This document shows positions 20,159 to 31,402 of a DNA stretch of 64,000 nucleotides, piece by piece. A model generated the notes under the pieces. The model did not search any database. It was not told the DNA's origin and saw nothing but the letters and a program-made list of their open reading frames with translations. Origin of the DNA: Ahaetulla prasina (taxonomy: Eukaryota; Chordata; Lepidosauria; Squamata; Colubridae); assembly GCF_028640845.1 (NCBI RefSeq), contig NC_080548.1, positions 20,909,821 through 20,973,820 of the forward strand, given 5' to 3'. A program made the position numbers and the translations under genes. The first letter of the stretch is position 1, and each line of letters starts with the position of its first letter.

Positions 20159-21600
20159 TTACCCAAACTAGGTAACATCATCCTCATCATGTCTTTTGTT
20201 ATCAAGCCGGTAGGCAAAGGGGAAGCAAGGGCAGGAATGCACTTGGATGCCAGGATGCCAATATATTTGTGTTCCTCTGGCTCCCTGCCAGTGGGTGGGT
20301 GGCCAAGGGGTTAAGGCAGATGAGATTCCTGCATCACTATGATCAATCCACTCTGCAAATCTGACAGCCTCATCTCATCAACGACCGGCAGATTGATTCC
20401 TTGACTGGGAGCAGTGAGCGGCCTTCACATGAAAAATGAGCCTTTGTGCCATCAATAGAAGTTCTAATTACAACTTAAATTCAGGACATTCCTTACCACA
20501 CCAGCCAGATTTATGGTGCTTCTAGGAGGGTGTGCATCCTTTTCTAATTAAAGGCGGCATGCATTGTAGATTCCTTAGGAGGGCTTCTCCTGGTTAGTAA
20601 AAAAGGTGCTGTTATGGGTATTGCTACGTTGGTGAGGCATAATAGATGGGGAAAGCCCTCGGATTCAACACCTTTGAGCTATTTAGCAGGGAAAGGGGGA
20701 AAGGAATTATAGGAACTGCCAAAAGCCGCCCCCCCCATCCAATTCTTTTTTCATTTTTAAATTAGGTAAAGGATCCTCCGTGTTTCTTTCAATTATTTAA
20801 ATTAGCCACTTGGTTTGGTACAACGATCAGTTGTTGGTTTCATGTCTCTTCTGTTTTCCATGTCTCACACATTGCACATCTGCATTGGTGTGGACCAAAG
20901 CTGTCTCTCTCCCTCATTTACTGGCATTACCTTCTTGCTGATGTGAAAATGGAACAAACTTGCATAAAAGTGTGAATCGTAATGAAACGTTGCAACATGA
21001 AACATTTCTATTTCCAGCTGCATAGCCAAGTATTTTCCAGGATACTTCGTTCAGTTTTCTCCCTTTTCCATTTTTTTGCATTTTTTTCAGCATCCCATGA
21101 TCACTTACTTATCATCATCATCATTTTTATTATTATTGTATTTTGTAAAATTCTTCGACATGGTACCAAGTGCCCTGATGAACAATGGGTATTATCTCTG
21201 TCACATATTTCATCCATAATCACATAGTTTTGATGGCCAGGTCACGATATTTTGTGATTTTTTTCTAGTTCTTTTTCTTTGACTCTGTTACAGCAATATC
21301 AATAAATTGTACACTTCGGTTTTTGGTGACTGTGATATTTCACAGTCGGTTTTTGGTGACTGTGATATTTGGCATGTTGCATTCCAAATGACGATCTGTC
21401 TGTATTCGAAAGTCTCACAAAGTCCCCCTTCTCATTTTCTATAACTTTTTCCACTTTATGTTCCCATGAATATAGGTAAGTCATATTTTTTACATAATGA
21501 CCAGTGGATTAATTTAGCAACTCGGTTGTGTCTAGCTTTGTAATCAGTTTGTGCGATTTTGCTGCATTCACATATTAAATGTTGAAATAGTTTCGACTTT
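20159..21600. other. No gene recognised
   Basis: About 1.4 kb of unique-looking AT-rich sequence. One 24-bp segment beginning CGGTTTTTGGTGACTG is tandemly repeated with a 30-bp period (21317-21340 and 21347-21370). Confidence 0.5.
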
Positions 21601-21603
21601 CAA

Positions 21604-21702
21604 GGATTATCTTGAAACTCCCAAAAAAAAGTGATGTTATTAGCCATCAAACCTCAAAAATACACTTTGCCCAAAAGGTTTCCACAATTTTGGCCACTAC
21701 TG
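21604..21702 (-). mobile_element. Tc1-like transposon terminal fragment
   Basis: On the minus strand it begins CAGTAGTGGCCAAAATTGTGG, followed by AACCTTTTGGGCAAAGTGTA. This equals the left end of the element at 29802. A TA follows at 21703-21704. Confidence 0.88.
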
Positions 21703-21704
21703 TA

Positions 21705-22355
21705 TGATCCCATGTACATGCCATAGCCTCAACCACTTTGGGGTACACTTTATCTTGCAACCTTTTTAAGATCAGAAGGACCTTCAGCTGTGTTCTTAGC
21801 TTTCCACTTTCATACATCTTGCTTATACAGACCTCTAAGTTGCTTCTTTCTTGTCACCCATGAAAGACGACTTTCCTGTGACTTTTTGACAGAGATGCCT
21901 CTGATGAAGACTGTTTCCATTGACACAGGATAGATTTGCTATTTCCCAGTCCCCAATCTATATTACAGAAATACACCTGCACCGCTGATTTAATTACAAA
22001 GGCAGAAGCAGATTAATCCAGTCGCTAGCAAAGTTCAAAAACAAATTAAGTTTAACCTTTGATTGCTTTAAAGGAACTTGGCCTTTTCACCTTCTCTTAG
22101 GAGCAACGATGGCGTTACGTAATTTTTGATTACGGACTTAATAGACTCATTTTCAGGTGGGGTGAAAGCCCTTTGCCAATGAGGAGAAAGTCACCTCTGA
22201 GGGTGGGGCGGCAGATAAGGAATTCTGAAAATGTAATGGGTTCACTCACAAAAGAATAAGTATCTGCTTATTCAAAAACAAAAACAAAAATCCCTTAGAT
22301 ATTTGGCCTAGCCAGTCCCCAAGCACCCATTTGCTACACATTAAACCACAGACTC
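21705..22355. other. No gene recognised
   Basis: Unique-looking sequence, no supported features. Confidence 0.5.
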
Positions 22356-22359
22356 TGCA

Positions 22360-22845
22360 CTAGAAAGAGTGCAGAGAAGAGCAACAAAGAGGATTAGGGG
22401 ACTGGAAGCTAAAACATATGAAGAACGGTTGCTGGAACTGGGTATGTTTAGTTTAATGAAAGGAAGGACTAGGGGAGACATGATAGCAGTGTTCCAATAT
22501 CTCAGTGACTGCCACAAAGAGGGAGTCAAGCTATTCTCCAAAGCACCTAAGGGCAGGAAAGAAGCAATGGGTGGAAACTGATCAAGGAGAGAAGCAACTT
22601 AGAACTAAGGAGAAATTTCCAGACAGAATTATTAATCAGTGGAACAACTTGCCTCCAGAAGTTGTGAATTCTCCCAACACTGGAAGTTTTTAAAATGTTG
22701 TTGGATAACCATTTGTCTGAAGTGGTTTAGGGTTTCCTGCCTAAGCAGCGGGTTGGACTAGAAGACCTCCAAGGTCCCTTCCAACTCTGTTATTCTATTC
22801 TATTCTGTTCTGCTCTGTTCTATTTTGTTCTATTCTCTCTTTCAC
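22360..22845 (+). mobile_element. CR1 LINE 3' end with ATTCT tail
   Basis: The CR1 ORF2 C-terminus is split over two frames (22369-22581 and 22505-22693, the latter with INQWNNLPPEVV), so at least one frameshift is present. The 3' UTR (GGTTGGACTAGAAGACCTCC) runs into degenerate (ATTCT)n at 22790-22840. Confidence 0.92.
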
Positions 22846-23873
22846 ACACATACATCATTTCTTTGTCATCTACTCTGGCTGCTAGTCCATGTTGTTGCTG
22901 CCACTCAATTCAATGGCTGGTTTTGTCCTTTAAAACCCGAGTGGTGATTTATAATGTTAAATAAAACATAATAATAAAACCTGGTGATTTACAATGTTCT
23001 AGTATCCTGGATAAGTTGTTGTTTTTTAATTAAAAATAATCTTTATTGAATGGGGCACAGAACCAAGCTGATTTCAAAGAGCACACTGAGTCTATGAAGC
23101 TGACCCCACACCCAACTTGTTTTAAAATTTGGTAAGCAAATCTGATTGTTTTTAGAGTTTGCTGGCCATTCTGCTTCCCTCAGACTTGTTTTTCTGCTCA
23201 GAGTTCTGTTTTGAAGCATCGATAGCTCCAAATATTATTTGAAGGAGCAAACAACATCTCGGACTTCACAGGAAAAAGAAGAAGCAGAACCATTAAAAGG
23301 AGGGGTGGGGAATAAAATAACAGAATGCTCTGAAGGAGCCAAACGTACTTCAAGAGATGTCCTTTCTGTCGTACATTAAATTTCTGAAAGAGAAATAAGG
23401 GTATCTTTTGCGCATGTTAATGTTCACCTCTGAGTTCTTATTTTCTCTGGAATAAAGCCAACTGATTGCGTAGTTTCCAAGCCAGAGTGTTTAGGATTGT
23501 AGATTAATTTTAAATACGCCACTTGAATTATGAGTACCACCGGCAGAAAGGTGGGATAAAAGATGGAAGCTATAACTTTGACATAAAACCACAGAGCTGG
23601 GAAGGTGGCACTGAGTCACTAACTCAATATTAGATGCAGCAATCCAGATTTTCAAGGACCATGGGAAATTTAGTGCAGTAGACCTTAATTCTAATGCAGA
23701 TGAGAACTAAATATCCATGGAATAAGGGTGAGAGGGAAGCTAATTCAGGGGAGCCTCACCTGCTTTTCCATCTCACCTTTTTTTCCTAATGCTGCCTGTC
23801 CAAAAACTCTAGGTAAAATCAGAATCCAACCTCAGTAACTAATTTTCTAATGCTGCCTGTCCAAAAACTCTTA
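22846..23873. other. No gene recognised
   Basis: Unique-looking sequence. A 25-bp direct repeat beginning CTAATGCTGCCTGTCC is found at 23786-23810 and 23847-23871, immediately left of the next SINE. Confidence 0.5.
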
Positions 23874-24230
23874 GGGACGCGTTGGCTCAGGAGCTAGGAC
23901 ATTGAGCTTGTCAATCGAAAGGTCGGCAGCTCAGCGGTTCGAATCCCTTGTGCTGCCATGTACCGGGGTGAGCTCCCGTTACTTGTCCCAGCTTCTGCCA
24001 ACCTAGCAATTCGAAAGCACGTAAAAAAAATGCAAGTAGAAAAATAGGGGCCACCTTTGGTGGGAAGGTAGCGGCATTCCATGCGTCTTTGGCGTTGAAT
24101 CATGGCCACGGAGACGTCTTCGGACAGCGCTGGCTCTTCGGCTTTGAAACGGAGATATGAGCACCGCTCCCTAGAGTCGGCAACGACTAGCACATATGAG
24201 CGAGGGGAACCTTTACCTTTACCTTTATGC
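23874..24230 (+). mobile_element. Sauria SINE
   Basis: Head GGGACGCGTTGGCTCAGG to tail AACCTTTACCTTTACC. A short deletion is present in the ATCATGGCCACGG region. Confidence 0.93.
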
Positions 24231-24611
24231 CAGAATGAATTTCTGAGAGTTGTCAGTTGATCTCTGCCATAAGCTGAAGAATATTTTGTCATTCCTTCCT
24301 ATCCCCTCTTTTCAATTTAAAATCAGCATCCCAAGGGTGGTGATCTTACCTCCTGCTTTATAGGATGGCCCATTCACATTAAAAAGGTCTTCCTTATTTT
24401 AGTATTACAACAATTCTCTTCCCCTATCCATCAAGACCACCTCAATATTAATTTCAGGACAACTTAGAAAGGGTCAATTAAAAAATAAAATAAAATACAG
24501 CTTTAAAAAAATGCTAAAATAGCAATTTAAAGCAAAGTATATCCTTAGATGAGATTTGCCTCTAAAAATACTTCATGTTATAGTTCCTAGACATTTCCAA
24601 TCCAATCAGAA
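24231..24611. other. No gene recognised
   Basis: AT-rich sequence without supported features. Confidence 0.5.
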
Positions 24612-24664
24612 TAGGAAGGGACCTTGGAGGACTTCTAGTCCAGCCCCCTGTTCAATCAGGAGAC
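24612..24664 (-). mobile_element. CR1 3' tail, strongly 5'-truncated
   Basis: GGAAGGGACCTTGGAGGAC then CTAGTCCAGCCCCCTG, the last 50 bp or so of CR1, directly abutting a MITE end. Confidence 0.8.
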
Positions 24665-25437
24665 CAGTGATGGCTGACCTTTTTGCCGTCGGGTGCCAAA
24701 AGCGGGGGGAGCAGGGGGGTTGCGTGCGCATGTGCCCACACCCATAATTCAATGTGCCCCCCCACGCTTCCCCTGCTTTGGCATGCAACAGCCCGGTGGG
24801 CCCAGTAGGCCCGTTTTTCACTCTTCCCAGACTCCAGAGCCTTTCTAGGAGCCTGAGGAGGGTGAAAACAGCCTTCCCTGGAGGCCCATTTCTGCCTCCG
24901 GAGGGCCTCCGGGGGAGTGGGGAATGCAGTTTTTGCCCTCCCCAGGCTCCTAGAAAGGTTCTGGAGCCTGGGGAGAGCAAAAAACAGGCCTTCCAGTCCC
25001 ACCGGAAGTCAGCAAATGGGTCATTTCTGGCCTCTGGAGGGCCTCTGGGCCTTTGCTCCCAGGAGGCTGCAGGGAGGCCTATTAGGCCCAAAATGGGGCA
25101 TGAGGGGTGCGGCACAGCCTCCCTCATGGCCCGTTTTTGCTCCCAGGAGGCTGCAGGGAGGCCTATTAGGCCCAAAATGGGGCATGAGGGGTGCGGCACA
25201 GCCTCCCTCATGGCCCGTTTTTGCTCCCAGGAGGCTGCAGGGAGGCCTACTAGGCCCAAAATTGGGTGCGAGGTAGTCATGCGGCGCCCCCGCCCCACGA
25301 CCTGTTTTTTCCCCCAGGGGGATGCAGGAGGCCAAGTGCTGCCTGTCACACCCCTGGCCACACCCATTCTGACCACGCCCACTCAGCCGGTCATTAGGGC
25401 AGAGAACCGGCTGTTAAATTATTTGAATCTCACTAAT
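24665..25437 (+). mobile_element. Composite F2/F1 MITE with 84-bp tandem repeats
   Basis: The left end CAGTGATGGCTGACC is F2 type. The right end (GGTCATTAGGGCAGAGAACC, then AATTATTTGAATCTCAC) is F1-like and inverted. Three tandem units of about 84 bp, each starting GCTCCCAGGAGGCTGCAGG, lie at 25054, 25139 and 25223. The long frames on both strands here are by-products of high GC. Confidence 0.75.
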
Positions 25438-26060
25438 GGTTGGGGGGGCGGAGGGGGGCTCCTCCAACAGGGATTTCCTGACTACATCAGATTCCCCTCC
25501 CACATTAGTTTTCTAATCCTTTGTGGAAGTATGGAGCAAAAGACGGCAGCAGCGCCGCTTCAGAAACAACTACTGCAACTTTTGCGCTACATATTTGTTT
25601 TATGTCTGAACTGTACATGAAGCAGTGAATAGAACTCATAAAAGATGGATGCAGTCTTGTTCCTTTTGCCGGTTTTGATTTATTATTTACTTTGCCTTTT
25701 TCCCAGCCCTTTCGAGGCATTGTAAATCATCAGAATCATTTTTCTCCTCCATGTGGCTAGTTGAGGGGGTGGGGGGAGAGAAGGCAGAGGATTGTCAGGA
25801 GCTCCTTCTCCTTGGGAGGACAGGACCAGTTGGGAGGAATATGAATACAAACAGACATACAGACACAACCAACCAACCACAACCACCCACACACGGAGAG
25901 GAGTGGGGGGTGTACACACGCTTTTAAATAATTTTTACATTGCAGAATACCTTGGCAAATTCTGTTTGCCACTTTCCTATCTACTACAGTTGCGTACAAA
26001 AGTTTAGACACCCTGGTCAAACTGTATGGTTTAATGAATCCCTAAATTAAATTTAACGGA
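25438..26060. other. No gene recognised
   Basis: Unique-looking sequence. The run AACCAACCAACCACAACC near 25870 is short simple sequence. Confidence 0.5.
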
Positions 26061-26061
26061 T

Positions 26062-26360
26062 GGGACGCAGTGGCTCAGTGGCTAAGACGCTGAGCTTGTT
26101 GATCGGCAGTTCGGCGGTTCGAATCCTGAGTGCCGCGTAACGGGGTGAGCTCCCGTTACTTGTCCCAGCTTCTGCCAACCTAGCAGTTCGAAAGCACATA
26201 AAAAATGCAAGTAGAAAAATAGGGACAACTTTGGTGGGAAGGTAACAGCATCCTGTGTGCCTTTGGCGTTGAGTCATGCCGGCCACATGACCACGGAGAC
26301 ATCTTCGGACAGCGCTGGCTCTTCGGCTTTGAAATGGAGAGGAGCACCACCCCCTAGACC
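26062..26360 (+). mobile_element. Sauria SINE, 3'-truncated
   Basis: Intact head (GGGACGCAGTGGCTCAGTGG). The sequence breaks off after CACCCCCTAGA, losing the BovB-like tail. Confidence 0.9.
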
Positions 26361-26395
26361 AGTCCCATGGAAAAAACACGAAAGAGCCAAACTGG

Positions 26396-26948
26396 CAGAG
26401 GTGGGATTGAAAAATTTTAGCAACCGGTTTACTGCCCAGTTGGTGGGTAGGCATAGCCATGGAAGCATGGCGTACTTGGCTTCCTGAACCATGACAGGGG
26501 GGCATTTTTGCCTTCCCCAGGCTCTGAAGGCTTTCCTTGAGCCCCTAGGAGGGCGAAAACAGCCTTCCCTGGGCACTGGCGGCCAGAAATGGGGCTGTTT
26601 GCAGACTTCCAATAGGCCTGTTTTTCGCCCTCCCCAGGCTCCAGAAGCTTTCCTCAAACTCCCAGGAGGGCAAAAGCAGCCTCCCCCAGGTACGGAGGCC
26701 CTCTGGAGGCCAGAAACGGGCCCAATTCTGGACTTCTGGTACTTCCAATAGGCCTGTTTTTCATCCTCCCAGAGCCTCCGTGCAGGCCCTGCACTTACCT
26801 CGCATCCAAAACAGGCCATACAGAGACTCCTGGGAGGGGCAGGGCGGGAGGGATTAGCCAATCCTTGTAACTACCAGTTCGGTAAACCAGATTAAAATTA
26901 ACATTCAGTTTGCCCGAACCAGTCTGAACCGGCTGAATCCCAGCCCTG
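26396..26948 (+). mobile_element. hAT-like MITE, F1/F3-related
   Basis: It starts CAGAGGTGGGATTGAAAA and ends CTGAATCCCAGCCCTG. A GCCAAAC repeat near both ends (26386 and 26949) may be the target duplication, although it is offset by two bases on the left. The interior is GC-rich with repeated CCTCCCCAGGCTC motifs. Confidence 0.75.
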
Positions 26949-26999
26949 GCCAAACACATTCCTTCTCAGAACAGGCAACCCAAGACCACATAGGTAAAT

Positions 27000-27270
27000 G
27001 TGGGTGTGCCTTGGTGGATGTGGGATGGCTTGGTGAGCGTGGCTTGGTGGGTGTGGCAGGGGAAGTATACTGTAAAATCTCCATTCCCACCCCACTCCAG
27101 GGGAAGGTTACTGCAAAATCCCCATTTCCTCCCGATCAGCTGGGACTTGGGAGGCAGAGAACAGATGGGGGCGGGACCAGTCAGAATTTTTACTACAAGT
27201 TCTTCGAACTACTCAAAATTTCTACTACTGGTTCTCCAGAACTGGTCAGAACCTGCTGAAACCCACCTCT
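27000..27270 (+). mobile_element. hAT-like MITE F1, left end missing
   Basis: GTGGGTGTGCCTTGGTGGATG to GAAACCCACCTCTG. The CAGTGGTG end is absent. Confidence 0.8.
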
Positions 27271-27741
27271 GGTCTCTCCCCAATCCTTTCCAAAGCAACA
27301 ATCTGAGGCTCTTGACTAGGAACCGGATGTAAACACTTAGTTTCCTTTCTTGGGATTCATTCTGTTTAAGAACCGTTGCCGATTGTCACTGGTAGATGGC
27401 TACTCTTCAGTATTTGCATAGTTATTAGAGTGGAATTTTACTTTTAAAAAGCTATGGTTCATTTGGAAGTCTGTAAATCTCAAAGTAGACAGGAATGCTT
27501 TCAGTCCACAAAGATATAAATCAATATAGGATCCTTTTGTACGTTGATTGCACTTGTCTTGCTCCTGTCATTTAACTAGTTTTGCTCCAAATTGAATTGG
27601 CATGTCTATCGTGGGAAGGAAGACATTCAACTGACAGAAATTCAGAAATGGGTGAGAGAAGATAACTATTCTTTTTTTTGGGGGGGGAGGGAAATAATTG
27701 ATTCTTTTCCTGTTTCCATTCAATTTGGCGACCTATTTATT
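27271..27741. other. No gene recognised
   Basis: Unique-looking sequence. Confidence 0.5.
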
Positions 27742-27983
27742 CAGGGGTGAAATCCAGCAGGTTCTGACAGGTTCTGGAGAACCGGTGGTGGAAATTTTGA
27801 GCAGTTCGAAGAACCGGCAAATACCACCTCTGGCTGGCCCCAGAATGGGGTGGGAATGGAGATTTTGCAATATCCTTCCCCTGGAGTGGGGTTGGAATGG
27901 AGATTTTGCAGTATTCTTCCCCTGTGATGCCCACCAAGCCACGCCCACAGAACCTGTAGTAAAAAAAATGGATTTCACCACTG
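27742..27983 (-). mobile_element. hAT-like MITE F1
   Basis: It starts CAGGGGTGAAATCCAGC and ends GGATTTCACCACTG; the interior is the reverse complement of 5055-5394. No convincing 8-bp duplication is visible. Confidence 0.85.
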
Positions 27984-28183
27984 TATTCTACCCCTCAGTA
28001 GGTTCAACCTGGGCATTGGCTCAGCAGGAGTTCCCAGCATGTAAAAAACATATTTAGGGCAATGCCAAATGGATCCTAGAAACTGCAAGAGGGGTAAAAC
28101 TAGAACTGAACATCAATTCAGCGTCCTTTAGTCAAGATGCTCTTGATGACCTGTATACTTGCTTACCCTTGTCATAAACCTCA

Positions 28184-28411
28184 AATAGCAATAGCAGTTA
28201 GACTTATATACTGCTTTACAGTGCTTTTACAGCCTCTCTAAGCAGTTTACAGAGTCAGCATATTGCCCCCAACAATTTGGGTCCTCATTTTAACCACCTC
28301 GGATGAGTCAACCTTGAGCCTGGTGAGATTCAAACTGCCAAATTGCAGGCAGCTGGCAGTCAGCAGAAGGAGCCTGCAGTACTGCGCTCTAACCACTGCG
28401 CCAACGTGGCT
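28184..28411 (-). mobile_element. tRNA-derived SINE, family II
   Basis: On the minus strand: tRNA-like head (GAGCCACGTTGGCGCAGTGG), the AAGGTTGACTCATCC block, and a tail ending GCTATTGCTATT. Confidence 0.88.
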
Positions 28412-28659
28412 CAATTTTGATGATGATATTTTTTTCTATTGTTTTTCACTGTTCAAGAAAAGTCAACCCCAATTTATCTTTATCCACAAAATGCTAGAAT
28501 GAAAAGGAAAGGAGTTAGGTAGGAAATCATTATAACAGAGTAACTTTAGGCCAATTTTTTTTAGAACCCTACATTGATTGAGGGTTGTTGTAGAGAAAAA
28601 CAGGAGAAAGTCCTATGTATACGACCTTTAGCTCTTCCTGGACGATTGGTGGGATAAAA

Positions 28660-29298
28660 AACTAAACAAGAATGAATAAGCTCAAACTGCCCAAGGAGTT
28701 GCTGATTCAGTTCTACAGAGGAATTATTGAGTCTGTCATTTGCACCTCTATAACTGTCTGGTTCGGTTCTGCAACCCAACAAGAAAAACACAGACTTCAG
28801 AGGATAATTAGAACTGCAGAAAAAATAATTGCTACCAACCTGCCTTCCATTGAGGACCTGTATACTGCACGAATCAAGAAGAGGGCCGTGAAAATATTTA
28901 CAGACCCCTCGCATCCTGGACATAAACTGTTTCAATTCCTACCCTCAAAACGACGCTATAGAGCCCTGCACCCCAGAACAACTAGACACAAGAACAGTTT
29001 TTTCCCGAAGGCCATCACTCTGCTAAACAAATAATTCCATCAACACTGTCAGACTATTTACTGAATCTGCACTACTATTAATCTTCTCATAGTTCCCATC
29101 ACCAATCTCTTTCCACTTATGACTGTATGACTATAACTTGTTGCTGGCAATCCTTATGATTTATATTGATGTATTGACCATCAATTGTGTTGTAAATGTT
29201 GTATCTTGATGAACGTATCTTTTCTTTTATGTACACTGAGAGCATATGCACCAAGACAAATTCCTTGTGTGTCCAATCACACTTGGCCAATAAAATTC
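28660..29298 (+). mobile_element. L2-type LINE 3' end with open ORF2 C-terminus
   Basis: The frame 28672-29034 (120 codons) encodes the C-terminal part of an L2-like RT polyprotein (LPKELLIQFYRGIIES, DPSHPGHKLFQFLPSKRRY, FFPKAITLLNK). The 3' UTR ends with CTTGTGTGTCCAATCACACTTGG then CCAATAAAATTCT, leading into the pentanucleotide array. It is 5'-truncated. Confidence 0.88.
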
Positions 29299-29375
29299 TA
29301 TTCTATTCTATTCTATTCTATTCTATTCTATTCTATTCTATTCTATTCTATTCTATTCTATTCTATACTATTCTA
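29296..29375. repeat. (ATTCT)n microsatellite at an L2 3' end
   Basis: About 15 units continuous with the L2 3' terminus AATAAAATTCT. Confidence 0.95.
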
Positions 29376-29799
29376 AAAACAATAGTATAACCTGAATCAG
29401 ATGGCTGCTGCTACGGGTTCTTAAGAACCTGCTTCAGGTTTTGCAGATTTCTCCATAAATGGAATTGAAAGATGCTGAAATCACATCACTAGATTTTGAG
29501 GGGAAATTGAAGCAAAAAGGAAAGAACAAGAAAAAGAGAGCCATCCATAGGCTGGGAAGGTTCAACATCTTCAAGACGATGGTCACAGGGCCTGCTGGTC
29601 AATATTCCTGATACAGAATTGAGCATTCTGAGAGAGACATACTGCGTGAAAACCTATATAAATATTGTTCAGAGGTAGCGCAAAGCAAACTTATGACTCC
29701 ACATACAACTGCATGAAATGCATCTTAGCATGCACCCCATCTCTGTCTCTAGCAATTGCTAGGGCAGAGCCACAAGAGAAGGTGGATCAGCAAAACAGG
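29376..29799. other. No gene recognised
   Basis: Unique-looking sequence. Confidence 0.5.
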
Positions 29800-29801
29800 T
29801 A

Positions 29802-30408
29802 CAGTAGTGGCCAAAATTGTGGAAACCTTTTGGGCAAAGTGTATTTTTGAGGTTTGATGGCTAATAACACCACTTTTTTTGGGTGGGGGTTTCAAGATAA
29901 TCCTATTCCACTGCTGGAATGGCCTGGGAATAGCCCAGACCTTAACCCAATTGAAAATCTAAAGAAACTTGTTAGTCAGAAACGACCCAGCAATAAAACC
30001 CAGTTAATAGAAACAACCATTCAATCTTGGTTTCACATTATAACAGCTGCAGAACTCAAAGACTTGGTTCACTCCATGGGAAGAGGTTGTAAGGCTGTAA
30101 TTCATGCTAAAGGTTACCCAACTAAGGATTAACTGACATGGTGATCATTTTTGTATATCTCGTTTTTTTCTATGGTGATCGTTTTTGTATATCTTGTTTT
30201 TTCTACCTGTTTCACTTTTTTTCTTTATACTGTAACTGCTATTCTAATAGGAAATCCTTCATAAAAGTTATTGCATTGCATTCTTGATTAAATTATCGTT
30301 ATATAATTTTATGGTACTACTCCCCCCACCCAAAAAAAAGTGGTGTTATTAGCTGGTTTTAGAGAATACACTTTTTCCAAAAGGTTTCCACAATTCTTGC
30401 CACTACAG
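29802..30408 (+). mobile_element. Internally deleted Tc1-like transposon
   Basis: The terminal repeats CAGTAGTGGCCAAAATTGTGG and CCACAATTCTTGCCACTACAG are flanked by TA (29800-29801, 30409-30410). The frame 29854-30132 has the C-terminal transposase signature PGNSPDLNPIENLK. The DNA-binding part and the first two catalytic aspartates are deleted, and the frame begins in terminal sequence, so it cannot encode a working transposase. Confidence 0.93.
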
Positions 30409-30578
30409 TAGCACTTAATTCTACTTCCGATAGAAACATCCTTCTGATTTTCTGAGGCTCTTTCAGCCCATTTGAGATCCCCGCTGTAGCTCTGGAAATG
30501 GAACCCTCTCCTGATATTCTGTGGGTCTGTGGAATCGCCCTGCATGAATTGGAAAATTTCTGATCTCAATCTGAAACA

Positions 30579-30716
30579 GGCGGCTCAGTGGCTAAGACAC
30601 TGAGCTTGTCGATCAGAAAGGTCGGCAGGTCGGCAGTTCGAATCCCTAGTAGAGGTCTCCTGCGCGAGCAGGGGATTGGACTAGATGACCTCCAAGGTCC
30701 CTTCCCACTCTGTTAC
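30579..30716 (+). mobile_element. Chimera: Sauria SINE head joined to CR1 3' tail
   Basis: 30579-30650 is the tRNA-related head of a Sauria SINE (GGCTCAGTGGCTAAGACAC, then CAGTTCGAATCCCTAGT). At 30651 it switches directly to the last 65 bp or so of CR1 (GGGGATTGGACTAGATGACC, CCAAGGTCCCTTCC). No spacer lies between them. Confidence 0.85.
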
Positions 30717-31402
30717 TGTGACTGAGTGGCCATCGAAATCTGCAGTTTTATGCATTATTAAGGCCACTGAGCTCTAGTCCTTCCTCAGAAGTCCAAGCGT
30801 GGCTAAGAGGTTACAGAGAAACCACTGAAATCTGGCAAAGAAACCCATCGATTCAAGTTATTGGCCAGCTCTTGCAAATGTTCCCCTCCACCCAGGAGAC
30901 TAGGACCATACAGATCCTTTGGGCACAGATGTTTAGAACCAAAAGCATGACAGGAAGGAAGACATGAAGGAAGGAAGGAAGGAAGGCAGGCAGGCAGGCG
31001 TGCTCTTTCGCAAAGTGTAACAGCTAGAGAAATTCATTTATCTGCCTTTTCCCTGTAGCCTCCACCGCATGAATAAATGATGCTTGTGTAAGTGATGAAG
31101 CTTCCCCTCTTTAAGTGTGAAATGAATGTTTATAGGCAGTAGGATATTAAATGGCAGGGCCGTATGTGGTTGGGATGTAGTGTGAAAGACTTAGAGAGCT
31201 TCCTCTAGGCTGTGGCATGTTCCATGGTCTCTTGGGAGGGTATCTAGACTTAGAAAATTGATAAGATTGTGCTTTGTCTGCAAATGTATCTACTTGCTCA
31301 GAAAAAAAAAAGAGATTAAAAAGATAATAATAAAATAAAACACTTGGCAGCAATAAAGGACTGGTGAATATGTCAATTCTGACTTCCTTTCTTATTTTCT
31401 CC
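30717..31402. other. No gene recognised
   Basis: Unique-looking sequence with a short GGAA/GGCA run at 30952-30998. Confidence 0.5.

Noticed and set aside
24606..25620. Long frames (258 and 288 codons) on both strands
   Set aside because: They cross MITE ends and 84-bp tandem repeats. Openness in several frames reflects GC content.
27734..27991. 8-bp target duplication around the F1 MITE at 27742
   Set aside because: TATTTATT and TATTCTAC match poorly, so no duplication is claimed.
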